Shown here: positions 12,200-22,379 of the stretch, one piece after another
Position numbering within the stretch: the stretch's first letter is position 1
Layout of the letters: each line of letters begins with the position of its first letter
Assembly: GCF_963259705.1 (NCBI RefSeq)
Contig: NC_081841.1
Coordinates: 88,239,063-88,303,062 of the forward strand
Length of the DNA: 64,000 nt
DNA from: Myotis daubentonii
Lineage: Eukaryota > Chordata > Mammalia > Chiroptera > Vespertilionidae
Direction: 5' to 3'
Program-made: the position numbers and the translations under genes
The notes under the pieces: generated by a model
The model's database searches: none
What the model was told of the DNA's origin: nothing
What the model saw: only the letters and a program-made list of their open reading frames with translations

Positions 12200-12450
12200 A
12201 TATGGATGAGACTGTTAGGTGTTGGTCAAAATTCATTTTCTCTTACTTCTGGACACTCAGCTAGATTGCATTTCTCAGCACACTTTGTGGTTAGCTGTGT
12301 TCACATGACTAAGTTCAAGCCCATAGAATGCAGCAGAAGAGATATGAATCACTTTCATATTTGGACCATGAAGACCTTCACAGTGAACCTACAGTTATTG
12401 TTTCCCTCTGGCAGTTTAATAAGATCATCTACAGAGTGACCTTGGAATCT
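12200..12450 (-). repeat. Old mammalian repeat, family not named
   Basis: Segments such as CTAGATTGCATTTCTCAGC, GTTCACATGACTAAGTTC and CCCATAGAATGCAGCAGAAG recall a dispersed placental repeat; the region near 45605-45900 may be an inverted copy of the same family. The frame at 12206-12439 is a chance frame within it. Confidence 0.4.
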
Positions 12451-12508
12451 ATATTGAACATGGAGATTAGCAGTTAGTGCCCTATGTTTGTTGTTCAATT
12501 ATATTAAA

Positions 12509-13032
12509 CTAATGGCCCAGTGCACAAAATTTGTGCACGGTGGGGGTGGGGGGGGGATGATCCTCAGCCTGGCCTGCACCCTCTCCAATCTGAGACCTGT
12601 CGGGGGATGTCCAACTGCCGGTTTAGGCCCGATCCCACAAGGACATCCCTCTCGCAATCTGGGACTGCTGGCTCTTAACTGCTCACCTGCCTGCCTGCCT
12701 GATCACCCCTAACTGCCCCCCTCACCTGCCTGCTCACCCCCAACTGCCCCCCTTGCCAGGCTGCTCACCCCAACTGCCCTTCTTGCTGGCCTGATTGCCC
12801 CCAACTGCCCCCCCCCCCGCCGGCCTGCTTGTCCCCAACTGACCCCCGCTGGCCTGATTGCCACCAACTGTCCCCCAACCCCCGTCAGCCTGCTTGCCCC
12901 TAACTGCCCTCCCCTCCTGGCCTGATCACCCCTAACCGCCTCTGCCTCTGTCCCGCCACCATGACTTTGTCTGGAAGGACATCCAGAAGGTCTCCTGATC
13001 TAATTAGCATATTACCCTTTTATTAGTATAGA
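12509..13032 (-). mobile_element. HeliBat-type Helitron with internal minisatellite
   Basis: The plus strand starts CTAATGGCCCAGTGCAC (3' end, with the GTGCACAAAATTTGTGCAC hairpin). It ends with the reverse of TCTATACTAATAAAAGGG. The flanks are A on the left and T on the right, the Helitron target rule. The body holds the same CCTGATTG/CCCCTAACTGC minisatellite as the element at 7034. A hAT element abuts its 5' end. Confidence 0.92.
12690..12945. repeat. Minisatellite inside HeliBat
   Basis: About seven imperfect units of 33-40 bp (GCCTGATTGCCCCCAACTGC type) form C-rich tandem repeats inside the Helitron. They resemble those at 7190-7450. Confidence 0.7.
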
Positions 13033-13033
13033 T

Positions 13034-13245
13034 CTGTGGTTGGCAAACTGCGGCTCTCGAGCCACATGCAGCTCTTTGGCCCTTCGAGTGTGGCTCTTCC
13101 TAAGCTTTAGGAGTACCCTAATTAAGTTAATAATAATGTACCTACCTATATAGTTTAAGTTTAAAAAACTTGGCTCTCAAAAGAAATTTCAATTGTTGTA
13201 CTGTTGATATTTGGCTCTGTTGACTAATAAGTTTGCCGACCACTG
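13034..13245. mobile_element. Non-autonomous hAT element, 212 bp
   Basis: The ends are CTGTGGTTGGCAAACTG and AGTTTGCCGACCACTG (inverted). The interior has GGCTCTCGAGCCACATG and repeated TTGGCTCT. Flanking 8-mers GTATAGAT and ATATGGAT agree at 6 of 8. This family differs from the one at 10796. The left 8-mer overlaps the end of the neighbouring HeliBat. Confidence 0.88.
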
Positions 13246-13329
13246 ATATGGATGTTATCCCAATAAATTTAATGAAAATTGTCTGTAAATTATGCTTACA
13301 TTGGAAGTGAACCACTTATCAATTTTATT

Positions 13330-14041
13330 TTAATCATCACTATTGGTGTACCCTGTAGGGGTAAAATTTGGCTTCCACACTGTCAGCATTTCTTGGGGGC
13401 CAGATTTTGGAGACTTCATAGATAGTTCTGAGGTCTTTGGCCTTGCTCTGAAGTTACTGGCTGCCCAACTTATCACTTGAAGTGGTGAATTTTCTCCATT
13501 ATCTTGGTCTTTTTCTGGATCATTTTTATTCAGTTCCTCATTTGGCCTGTGATAATGGCCATATATTGTTGGTTTTATAGCTTTCGTAGATTTTCTTGAA
13601 GGGGTAGGAATTTTTGGAAAGGCTCTTTCCTTAAACTCCCTTAAAGACATCTTTTCACCCCCATGGATGTCCTTAGTACCTGGAAGGACAATAGAGTGGG
13701 CACAGAAGGACATTGGTTTGTGGTAAAATGGCTGGGATAAAAGGGAAAAAAGTCTTCATGAGAAAAAGTATGGGTTGAGGATGGAATCTGCCAGGCAAGA
13801 CCAAGGAGTCTTGGGGATATGCCACTAAAGAAGAGGAAGAGAAGTTTGGGTGTGGTCCTTTCATCCTGGACACTGGACCTGTGTTAACAGGGCTTCTTTC
13901 TCTTTTACCTTCTTTTGGTGAATGGGGTTGATTGTTACATACTGTGCTAGGAGTTTGTGGTTTCCTGGTCATCTTCACCATGTCAAAATTTCCCAGGGCC
14001 CTACCCCAGGCCTCCTGAACATATGCTTTTCTCCCGGACAA
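13330..14041 (-). CDS. CSAG/TRAG3-like gene, putative two-exon coding region
   Basis: Two frames overlap on the minus strand: 14041-13673 (122 codons) and 13713-13330 (127 codons). The first carries EAWGRAL, MVKMTRKP and NNQPHSPK. I recognise these as the conserved core of the CSAG (chondrosarcoma-associated gene, TRAG3) cancer-testis family (EAW, VKMSRKP, NNHPPTPK in human). A donor AAG|GTAAAAG at 13909/13908 and an acceptor CCTTCCAG at 13680 bound a 229-nt interval. Its removal would join codon 44 of the first frame to the second in phase, giving about 160 residues. The C-terminal part is Lys/Ser/Pro-rich with no domain I know. The stop TAA at 13332-13330 is followed directly by AATAAA. The true start may lie in an upstream exon. 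Alternatively, this is an unspliced frameshifted pseudogene. The function of CSAG proteins is unknown. The divergent MAGE-A-like promoter block upstream supports the identity. Confidence 0.58.
13680..13908 (-). other. Putative GT-AG intron in the CSAG-like gene
   Basis: Read on the minus strand, the interval starts GTAAAAGAG after AAG and ends in a pyrimidine-rich CTCTATTGTCCTTCCAG. The phase is conserved: the exon on each side supplies part of one Gly codon (G|GT). Human CSAG2, as I recall it, appears to read through part of the equivalent sequence (HPLNPGP against SPVNTGP here), so alternative retention is possible. Confidence 0.5.
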
Positions 14042-14735
14042 TGAGGGGCCACACCCCCTAGGCTTTAATTAATCAGGAAGCCTCTCCTCCAGCTAATGGT
14101 AGCTCTGGGAGAGAAACTTAGACATCATACAGCACCATTCTGACACTTCCATGGGAAGGGGTGAGGAGGACGAGATGCTTTGGTAAGAGAAAGGGGGCAT
14201 TTCTTTAGCATTCCTAAGCCTTCTCAAATTTATTGACCCCATGTTCAATTTTGATGGGTTACATGGTAGGGAGGTGATGTTCCCTCCAAACGTTTCCCTA
14301 GGCCACCCATTTCAGTGGTTCATTGTTCTTTCTCATCATTACCATTAGCTAGTTTTCATAAGACTTACCTAAAATCTTTTCATGGTAATGTGACTGTCTC
14401 TGTGGAGGTGTGAATCATCCTGCTTCTCTAGTGCAGGTTGCTCTTATGCACCTTGAAAACCTTCTTGGCAACTCCCAGAGAAATTTTCGATCTCACCCCC
14501 CTTTTTCCAGTGTCCTTGTGGCTCTCCCTAGCTTTCTGTTTTCAAGGTTGAAATCATTGCCTTTAGCCTGTATTTAATGAATAGAGTTGCTCAACTGGTT
14601 ATCTTAACTTTGTTTAAAACCTTGGGGGTGATCATAGTAGGTACAGTATCTAGATTTGGGGTTTAATAGTATAAGGTGAATGAGGGAGGAATTTAAATTC
14701 CCGAAGTTGGGCTTCGTGTTGGTAAGTTGAAAATT
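14042..14735 (-). other. Probable 5' intron and untranslated part of the CSAG-like gene
   Basis: No open frame. Two good splice-donor consensus sites face the minus strand: TTTTAG|GTAAGT, with its exon side ending at 14369, and GAGGAG|GTGAGG at 14755. These would suit non-coding leader exons transcribed from the MAGE-like promoter block towards the CSAG-like coding exons. This is inference from motif and position only. Confidence 0.35.
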
Positions 14736-14975
14736 GCACTTCCGCCCACCTCACCTCCTCAGGGAACTCGGGTAGTCAGACCCTTGGTCTGAGGATTGCA
14801 GACTCAGGTTCATAGAGCACAGGAGCCCCAGGCCCTGTCAAAGTATGGATCAGAGGCAGGGCTAAAGGACCCTACGGAATCCATCTCAGCCCCTGCCAGC
14901 AGACTTTGGAATTGCTGGGCTGGTACCGGATGTGAGGTGCACTGACTTCCTGCAGAGGACTCAGGGCAGTGAGGC
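14736..14975 (+). promoter_or_regulatory. MAGE-A-like (divergent) promoter region
   Basis: The sequence CCGGATGTGAGG..CACTGACTT..CAGAGGACTCAGGGCAG at about 14927-14975 closely follows the MAGE-A promoter/exon 1 region as I recall it (CCGGATGTGACG..CACTGACTTGCG..GTCAGAGGACAG). Upstream, GCACTTCCGCCC at 14736-14747 combines an Ets-type and a GC-box-type motif, the classes of site that drive MAGE-A promoters. MAGE-A promoters are kept silent by CpG methylation outside germ line and tumours. CpGs are sparse here, which suggests decay. The minus-strand CSAG-like gene lies upstream, so the block may act in both directions. Confidence 0.55.
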
Positions 14976-15650
14976 TGGATCTGAGGAGTCCAGCCTTGTG
15001 TCAACAGAGGGAGGATCCCAGGACCTGCCAGGGCTCAGTGGGGAACTGAGGGAGGAGGGAGGGACCCTGGACCCTAGAACAGATTCATCCCACCCAGGGT
15101 AGGAATACAACAACAGGCGATTTCTGCCTCCGGATCTCAGAGACTAGGGGGCTTTGGTATAGGGAGTGGGACCTCAGATATGGAGAGGACCAGCCCAAGT
15201 CCTGCCAGAGTCAAGGTGAGGACCCCGAGGAAACAGTAATGGGACTCTGGATGCCACAGCAGAGGGGACCCCACCAAGGCCCTCCCCTGCTCTTAGCCCT
15301 GGGAGTCCCCAAGGTGGGATGACAATGACAGACAATTTCTGCATCCGGGAGTGGGACCTCAGATATGCAGAGGACTGGCCCAAGTCCTGCCAGAGTCAAC
15401 ATTAGGATGCAGAGACCCTGGATCTCATAACAGGGGACCCCACAGAAGCCCACCCTTGCTGTCAGCCCTGGGAGTCCCCAGGGTGGGATGACCACACGCA
15501 GTGTTTCCTGATTTCCAAAAATGGGTCTGAGAGATCCTGGAAACATGGTATCAGGAAGAAAGCCTCTGGTCCACAAAGGAGAGGACCCAGGTCCTGCTGG
15601 AGTCCACCGCTGAGGCAGCGGACCACTTGGGGCTGGAGGCTAACGACCTT
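14976..15650 (+). pseudogene. MAGE-A-like 5' non-coding exon/intron repeats, no coding exon
   Basis: GC-rich sequence in which phrases typical of MAGE-A 5' regions recur: GGATCCCAGGACCTGCCAGG, AGTCAAGGTGAGGACC, GGGGACCCCACAGAAG, CTGTCAGCCCTGGGAGTCCC. They form imperfect tandem blocks of about 185 bp (block starts GGGAGTGGGACCTCAGATAT at 15162 and 15347). Human MAGE-A genes have similar repeated leader exons upstream of a single coding exon of about 300 codons. No such coding exon is found downstream; AT microsatellites and a HeliBat begin at 15740. Minus-strand frames here are shadows of GC-rich sequence. Confidence 0.55.
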
Positions 15651-15736
15651 GCCGCCCCACCCCGCCCCACCCCACCCACCCCCCACCTGGCATTTGGCCA
15701 AGCCTTCGGTTGTTTTGGACGTTATGGACCCTGGTT

Positions 15737-15739
<3 letters not shown>

Positions 15740-15774
<35 letters not shown>

Positions 15775-15804
15775 ACACACATATATATACATACATATAT
15801 ATAA
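15740..15804. repeat. (AT)n microsatellite
   Basis: Pure TA dinucleotides, then mixed ATAC/ATAT, lead directly into the HeliBat 3' end at 15805. Confidence 0.9.
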
Positions 15805-15967
15805 CTAGAGGCCCAGTGCACAAAAATCATGCACGGGCAAGGTCTCTAGTGGCTGCAGGCTGCCTGCTGGGACCTTCCTTCATTCCACACCACCCCCTGG
15901 TGGTCTGCACACGTCATAATGAGTGATTGAACTCATGGTCAGATGAACTCCCGAGGGAACACTTTGC

Positions 15968-15969
<2 letters not shown>
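15805..15969 (-). mobile_element. HeliBat-type Helitron, 5' end replaced by (AT)n
   Basis: It starts CTAGAGGCCCAGTGCAC and holds the body motif CACCCCCTGGTGGTCTGCAC. Instead of the usual TCTATATAATAAAAG 5' end it runs into a long AT repeat at 15969, so the original 5' terminus has been lost or expanded into a microsatellite. Confidence 0.85.

Positions 15970-16022
<53 letters not shown>
15970..16022. repeat. (AT)n microsatellite at lost Helitron 5' end
   Basis: About 26 uninterrupted AT dinucleotides, likely grown from the TATATAAT at the Helitron 5' end. Confidence 0.92.
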
Positions 16023-16025
<3 letters not shown>

Positions 16026-17072
16026 ACAGTAACATTTAAAAGATTCTTTTTCTTCACTTATCTGTCTATTGTGGTATGTCCTATTTTACCAACTGTGGAG
16101 CCGACCAGAAAGTCCAGTGCTCATGAGATACAAAGGCACTTTGCAGATTCCTGCAGCCATAATAAGAACCCTCTGTGTCAGGGAATTGTTCTATCCTTTA
16201 AAGATCATGAGATACCAGAAACTACAAAATCTCAGTGTATCTTTCTTTCAACTTTTAGTTAGAGTAATATAGATATGAATAGTGGATTATATTTAGAGAA
16301 TTTATTAGAATTCCTAAAGGATGTTGTACTTTTTGGGTTTCAAATAACTACAGGTATTCATGCTCCTCTACATGTCATTTATTTATGAAAAACTACTTAT
16401 GAAAAGTTGTTCCTTAGATCATAGTGATTACATTTCTCTTTCCACCATTGCTGCTTGGGATATTCTTTCCTTTCTCTGTCTACTACTTCTAAGTAGCACT
16501 TACCTTCATACCAACACTAAAAGAGCTGGTTAAGAAGGATATTACTTTGGGAAGAACAGGAATTGTGTGCAAGAGAGAGAGAGTAGGGGAGAATAAAACA
16601 CGCTTAAAAGTAATCTCAAGGGCTCTTTTCCCCACTATTAAGGTCTCAGGGTAACAGTTTCAATGCCCTATCCTATTTTTCTCAGTTTACTTATATGCCC
16701 CAATATTATTCTACATCCTACATTCCTTCATATTGAGCTCATTTAATGCCTTAGAGATACAGAGTCACTGCTTTACTTCTTAGATATAACTAAATCTTAA
16801 TTCTTTGTATTCTCAGAAACTCATGATAGCAAATTTTTATGGTTTGATATTCTCTATAGGATGTAAGTTGGAGGTCACTAGTATAGTTCACCTTACTTAC
16901 TAACTGATAAATTTTTACTGACTTCTTGAGATGCTAAGTTTAGAAAAGTTTGAGACCAATGTGTAGTCTCAGCAAGAAAGAACACCCTCATCAATTAGCA
17001 ATGCCTTTCCAAGTTGCAGGAGGAAAAATATGGCATTAATGCCAGGAGTTTGTCTCCTGAATTGTGCCCTTC
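16023..17072. other. Non-coding stretch downstream of the MAGE-like block
   Basis: No MAGE homology-domain frame or other gene was found. Two overlapping short frames at 16069-16272 are in different phases of the same AT-rich sequence and have no features. Confidence 0.5.
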
Positions 17073-17076
17073 CAAA

Positions 17077-17115
<39 letters not shown>
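17073..17115. repeat. (AAAT)n microsatellite
   Basis: About ten AAAT/TAAA units in tandem. Confidence 0.92.
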
Positions 17116-17390
17116 GACTACAAAATAAAATTTAAAAGCAATTCTTTTTGTCTTTAGGAATGGTGGAGTGTGGATATGCCTTTTCAGAGGTAAGAAAGGA
17201 TCAATTTGCAGGCATACTTTTGGGTTCAGTTATATTAAAAATCAAGAAAGTACAAAACAATATTATACATATGGTGATATATTTTAAGTGTTTAACAACT
17301 AAAGATATATGAAAGCCATCTTTCAGTTCTTTTAGTGTATCCCCATGGCTTATATGCATAAACATATTTGGTGAGAAAAGTATAAGTCAA

Positions 17391-17566
17391 GCCCTGCTAG
17401 GGTTGCTCAGTGGTTAAGCATCAACCTCTTAACCAGGAGGTCACAGTTTGACTCTGATCAGGGTTGCAGGCTTGATCCCCACTAGGGGGCATGCAGAAGG
17501 CAGCCAATGATTCTCTCTCATCATTGATGTTTCTATCTCTCTCTCCCTCCCCCTTCCTCTCTGAAA

Positions 17567-17628
<62 letters not shown>
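17391..17628 (+). mobile_element. Ves SINE with long (TA)n tail
   Basis: Head GCCCTGCTAGGGTTGCTCAG, B-box-like AGTTTGACTCTGATC, CCCCACTAGGGGGCATGC and a CT-rich tail, then about 60 bp of TA repeat at 17568-17627. The near-identical flanks (AAGTATAAGTCAA before, AAGTAGAAGTCAA after) look like a target-site duplication with one change. Confidence 0.92.
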
Positions 17629-17630
<2 letters not shown>

Positions 17631-17641
17631 GTAGAAGTCAA

Positions 17642-20575
17642 AATTAGAGGTCTTTTATTCATGAAGGATTGGTCAAATGGCCCTTGAATTCAACTCTGAA
17701 AATGAGCCATGTAATCAGACTGACTTCTTTTGTACAGTGAAAGAGAATGGGAAACACTTGTCAGAAGGAAGAATGAACGAATGAAAGAGGGAACATCAGG
17801 CCAATTCCCAAAGCAAGTGAAATAAGAGAAAGGTGGTGACAGGTAAACTGTTTCAGTATGGAGGATCATGGTATCAGGGGTCCCTTAGACCTGTAATTAT
17901 TTAGGATTTTTCTTCTGGAGTTTCCATACCTGATGTTTTCCTCAAATTCTTTTTCATCAAAGAGTTGTTAACCCCAGCTGTTAACTCTCAAGTTACTTGG
18001 TGGATTTTTGACCCCATGTGCTGTCAGTCAGTATCAGCATTTGGTATCTGGAAATATGTTACTCCTGGTGCTTGGTAGAGATAAAGGCTGTGGACAGAAG
18101 TTTCTGATCCATTGCCAAAGGGGTGAAAATGTGCCTAGAAACTCAAATTGGATATCATATTTCATTTCCTCACATAAGCATTGATTTTTCTGGTAGCCCT
18201 TTTATACTTTGAATACAGTTCTAAACCACCGACTCATGATATGAATTACTATAGTCTTTCCTGTGATGAATGAATAATACTCATTGTGTATAATAGTATG
18301 TCTAAGGCTAAATATGTCACAAATTCCAAATAATTGACTTCCAAAGAACATTTGCATTTCATCAATTTGTAATGGTAAGCTCATTACCACATTTCTTCTT
18401 TTAATTAATAATGAAATTGAATAAAGAAGGTGTCAGATCCACATCTCTCCATACACTCACTTTACCAGTTCAGAGAAGAAAGAGATGAATTTAATGCCAA
18501 ATCACTGACTTGATTACTTGTTTTTTATCAGATTGTAATAATTTCTCACACTGCTGCGTTCCTCTATCACCTCCATGTTGCTTAAGAGGAGACAGAGCCA
18601 GAGTAAAAAGTTGTTTACTAGATTGTGAAAGTTACAGGTTTGGTACAAGTTAAGTACCACAAATGATAAACATTTATATTGACCTTTCTTATTTTATGTT
18701 CTTAAATATGTTTTTATAAAAAGCTGACAAAAAGGAGCTATTTTTGAGATTTTTTTCTATGAATACAACTAGATAAACATTTCATCTCATTTTATTATGA
18801 TTTTCCTTATGATTTGGGGGAATTGAAGAAACGAAGTGCGATGTATAAGACAAATTCACTTATGTAAAATTTTAAAATCACAAAACAACACTATTGTCAA
18901 TGGCATAGGCATATATAAGAGTATAAATATGTGAACAGAAAGGGCACATGCTGATATCAGGCTATGGTTACTTGAGGGGGGGTGCAAAAAAATGAGAATC
19001 AGTTATTTAATTTAAGTTTAAAAAATTCTCATGTTTGGTGCTAATTGTGAGTTGAGTAATCTAACTTTGATACTGTCTTACTATTTGACTTCACTTCATC
19101 TTCCTCAATAGGATTACTTGGTAACCTAATATAAACTCATAAATTTTAAATATGAACTTTAAAAATAATTTGCTTAGTGTTTTTAAATTTAGGAATAAAT
19201 CATATTGCTATGAAATATACATGTTAAGGCTCTTCTTCAAGTTACATTATATCAAGTGAGATATAACTGAGCGTGATGAAAGTGGATTATACTAATTATA
19301 TCACTGAATCATTGGAGAATAGCTCTATTTCAGTTAGGTTCCTTAAGAAATGATGGAAAAAAATCTGGAGAATGAATGAAATGGATAGAGGAAAAGTTTT
19401 CACTTTTTTTCCTTGAGAATAGACTTTAGGTAGCTTACAAAATTCCCTTACAGCTTGAAAACAACAACACCATATTACAAATTGGTACCTGAGTTTCTGA
19501 GAACAAGAATCAGAATAGAAAAGAAAATTAATATAAATGCTGGTTTTTCCATTAATATAAATAATTACCTTTAACAGAAGGCCTCCAACTTTCAATTAGA
19601 GCAATTATCATTGTCTTCATCATTATGATCATCTTTATCATAATAATGAGCAACATTTTTTTAAACTCTTCATAGCTGGCAAAGTGACTTAATTTTTGGT
19701 ACCTCTCACATCTCACAATCTCCTTGAGAATGGGTATACCGTGTTATCTATTTCCCTAGAATTGAAAATTTTTTAAAATACAGAAAAGTAAAACCAATAA
19801 ACAAATAATAAGATATTGTGTCCATGTCTGGTGGCATTTTAAAGAGATAAATGCAGGAGAAGGGCCCTGGAGGAAGGAAGTCAGGAAGATGTGTTGTTAG
19901 CTAAACAATGGGATTATGACTATTTTAAGATCCCTAATGCTTGGTTAGAAACTGCCCAAATAACATTAAAATACATGGAGAAATATATATTTTTAACTAA
20001 TTATTATAAAAACACTTAAATAGTTCTAAAGGAAAATGTAATAATAAATTCACATGTAACCATCAGCAATCTTGTTTTCTCTATATCCCTACCCAGGCCC
20101 CACAAAACACATACTAGATTATTTCGAAGCAAAACTACGGTATCATATCATTTCATTTAAGAAAATGAAAATATATGTTATAAAAGGAAACTTAATTCAT
20201 TTGAATTGAATGTGGATTTACATAGAAGAAAATACTCTTTGATCCAATCACTCACTATTGGTGTTTTTTTGTTTGTTTGGGGGAGGGGGGAGGAATTTAT
20301 TTTCAAACTCCTGCACAACTTTGGCCCTCTTCTGTCTGTGTGAATAACATATTCTACCTGACATTTAATAATGCTGCAAACTCTCCCTGAAGCTAACCAA
20401 AGGTTTTGTACATTTTCATTTATGTGATACAGTGTTGAGTAAAATGGATTCATATAAATGTTCATTGGATGACTGGTACATGGATAAAATGATATAAACA
20501 TGGATAATTTTGGGTAGATGACCACAGTAGACAAGTGTTCATCCAAATTCTTTAGCCAAGACACTCAATTTTTAA
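17642..20575. other. Non-coding stretch
   Basis: AT-rich; no gene seen. Frames at 18202-18390, 19296-19595 and 20178-20564 are isolated and featureless. 19610-19760 weakly recalls a reversed MIR but is too degraded to call. Confidence 0.5.
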
Positions 20576-20700
20576 ACTGCTTGCCACAAACAACTTAGTG
20601 ATCTTGAGCAAGTCAGATAACTTTTATGGATCCTTTGCTCTCATTAATAAAATAAGGAGATTACATGCTGGATTCCCTCTAAAATGGATAGATATTATAG
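20576..20700 (+). repeat. MIR fragment, plus strand
   Basis: GTGATCTTGAGCAAGTCAGA, then ATTAATAAAATAAGGAGATT, is the MIR core order (tgaccttgggcaagtcac, then tctgtaaaatgggga) at low identity. Confidence 0.6.
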
Positions 20701-21182
20701 TTTTCAACACTAAATTGTGCTATTCTTTTTCTGAAGTACTTTATAATTACTTCTACTGTATATATTCAGTATTTTGAGGCCAGAAGTCCATGTTCAACAG
20801 TGACTCTAACCTTATTTAAATAAGCTTTATTCCCTATGCAAGATAGGTATGCCTAATATAGAAAAAGAGCAATGATGAACAGGAAGTCAGCAGTAATTAT
20901 AGTGAGCAAATCAATCTTCAAGGAGAGAACTTGAACACTGAAAGCAAAACCATTATATCTATCAAATCTATGAACTTACATAATTTGGTATTTCTTTAAA
21001 TGTTGAGTACAAATTGACCGTTATCAATTTCTTTGGTGATAACCCTGTGTAAATATATGTGACCTATATTAAACTCTAAATGTTTAATGTCAATAAGTGG
21101 GTTATTATTTTTAGTAGATATTTTCCTATTATTTTCGCTGCTGAAATCCAATGTGAAATATAAATGTTAAAAATACAGAGAT
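20701..21182. other. AT-rich non-coding stretch
   Basis: No gene, RNA or repeat was recognised between the MIR fragment and the next SINE. Confidence 0.5.
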
Positions 21183-21199
21183 TGTATTTTAGAATTTTT

Positions 21200-21413
21200 T
21201 AAAATATTTTTTATTGATTTTTTACAGAGAGGAAGGGAGACGGATAGAGAGTTAGAAACATCGATGAGAGAGAAACATCGATCAGGTGCCTCCTGCACAC
21301 TCCCTGCTGGGGATGTGCCTGCAACCAAGGTACATGCCCTTGTCCAGAATAGAACCTGGGACCCTTGAGTCTGCAGGCCGACGCTCTATCCACTGAGCCA
21401 AACCGGTTTGGGC
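21200..21413 (-). mobile_element. Ves SINE, minus strand, perfect 17-bp TSD
   Basis: The reverse complement gives a well-preserved Ves with intact A box (TTGGCTCAGTGGATAGAGCG) and the (A)-rich 3' end. The direct repeats TGTATTTTAGAATTTTT at 21183-21199 and 21414-21430 are identical, so this is a younger insertion. Confidence 0.96.
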
Positions 21414-21430
21414 TGTATTTTAGAATTTTT

Positions 21431-21901
21431 AGAGATTCTTTAAAAAATATATTGGCTTTTTAAAAAATTTGTTCAGTGATGGAACACAGAGAAGGAAAAG
21501 CCACCTATTTCCTGAAAGTGACTTTTAGAAAAGAAGATCACCAAAGCTGAGTTATATTGTTATATAACTCCTTATAATGCTTTGTGCTGGTCCTTGAGCA
21601 TCTATTTATTATTCGCTCATCATATATTAAAACATGAAAAGAAATCTGAAAATAGTTTTAATATTCTAAATAACATTAGCTTTTATTCATATTAGTTTTG
21701 CCTGACCTAGGAATCAGTTACTGAAAAAATCATTATGCTTTGCAGTATTTTCTTGTACGGCTAAGAATACTAATACCAACTCATTTCCCAAGAGTTGAAG
21801 ATAGAGCTTTTCAAAGATTAGTGAAGACAGAATTCCAAAAATCCAAGAGAGGAAATAGTTCTTGGCAACAACAAAACAGAGAGATGCATATAGGTACTCA
21901 A

Positions 21902-21902
<1 letters not shown>
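21431..21902. other. Non-coding stretch
   Basis: AT-rich, no feature recognised. The frame at 21740-21949 runs into the adjacent CA repeat and is chance. Confidence 0.5.

Positions 21903-21941
<39 letters not shown>
21903..21941. repeat. (CA)n microsatellite
   Basis: About 19 uninterrupted CA dinucleotides. Confidence 0.95.
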
Positions 21942-21945
<4 letters not shown>

Positions 21946-22379
21946 CTAACTATGATTCAAAAAGTCACTGAACCATGCTTTTGCTTATAGAGAACAAAAA
22001 TATACTTAGAAAAAAATATTCTCACGCTCTAACTTTAGCTAGTTTCTATTATTCACACAGGATGCATCATACTCAAAAGAATGACCAGGGAACTTTTAAA
22101 AGATTAGAGGGTATGCTAAAACAGTTATTTTGTGTAAATGTACTATTTGAGCACCTTTATGTAATGGAAATATCAGCATGGACTTAACATTTTAGCATTC
22201 AAGGTGAAATCTTTGGCATCTTGAACATCTGTGGCAAAGATTAAGAGATTTATAGTCTTGTCAACTTGAAGGTAACAACTTGAAGAAAAATATTTACCCA
22301 TCAGATATGATTTATTAGTCAGCAGTCTTAATGAATAGTATTTTGGATAACTTATAAAATATTTTAACAGACTGTTGAA
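21942..22379. other. AT-rich non-coding stretch
   Basis: No gene or nameable repeat was seen. Confidence 0.5.

Noticed and set aside
15174..15830. Minus-strand frames of about 120 codons
   Set aside because: They read across the MAGE-like leader repeats in antisense and into (AT)n giving poly-Ile/Tyr.
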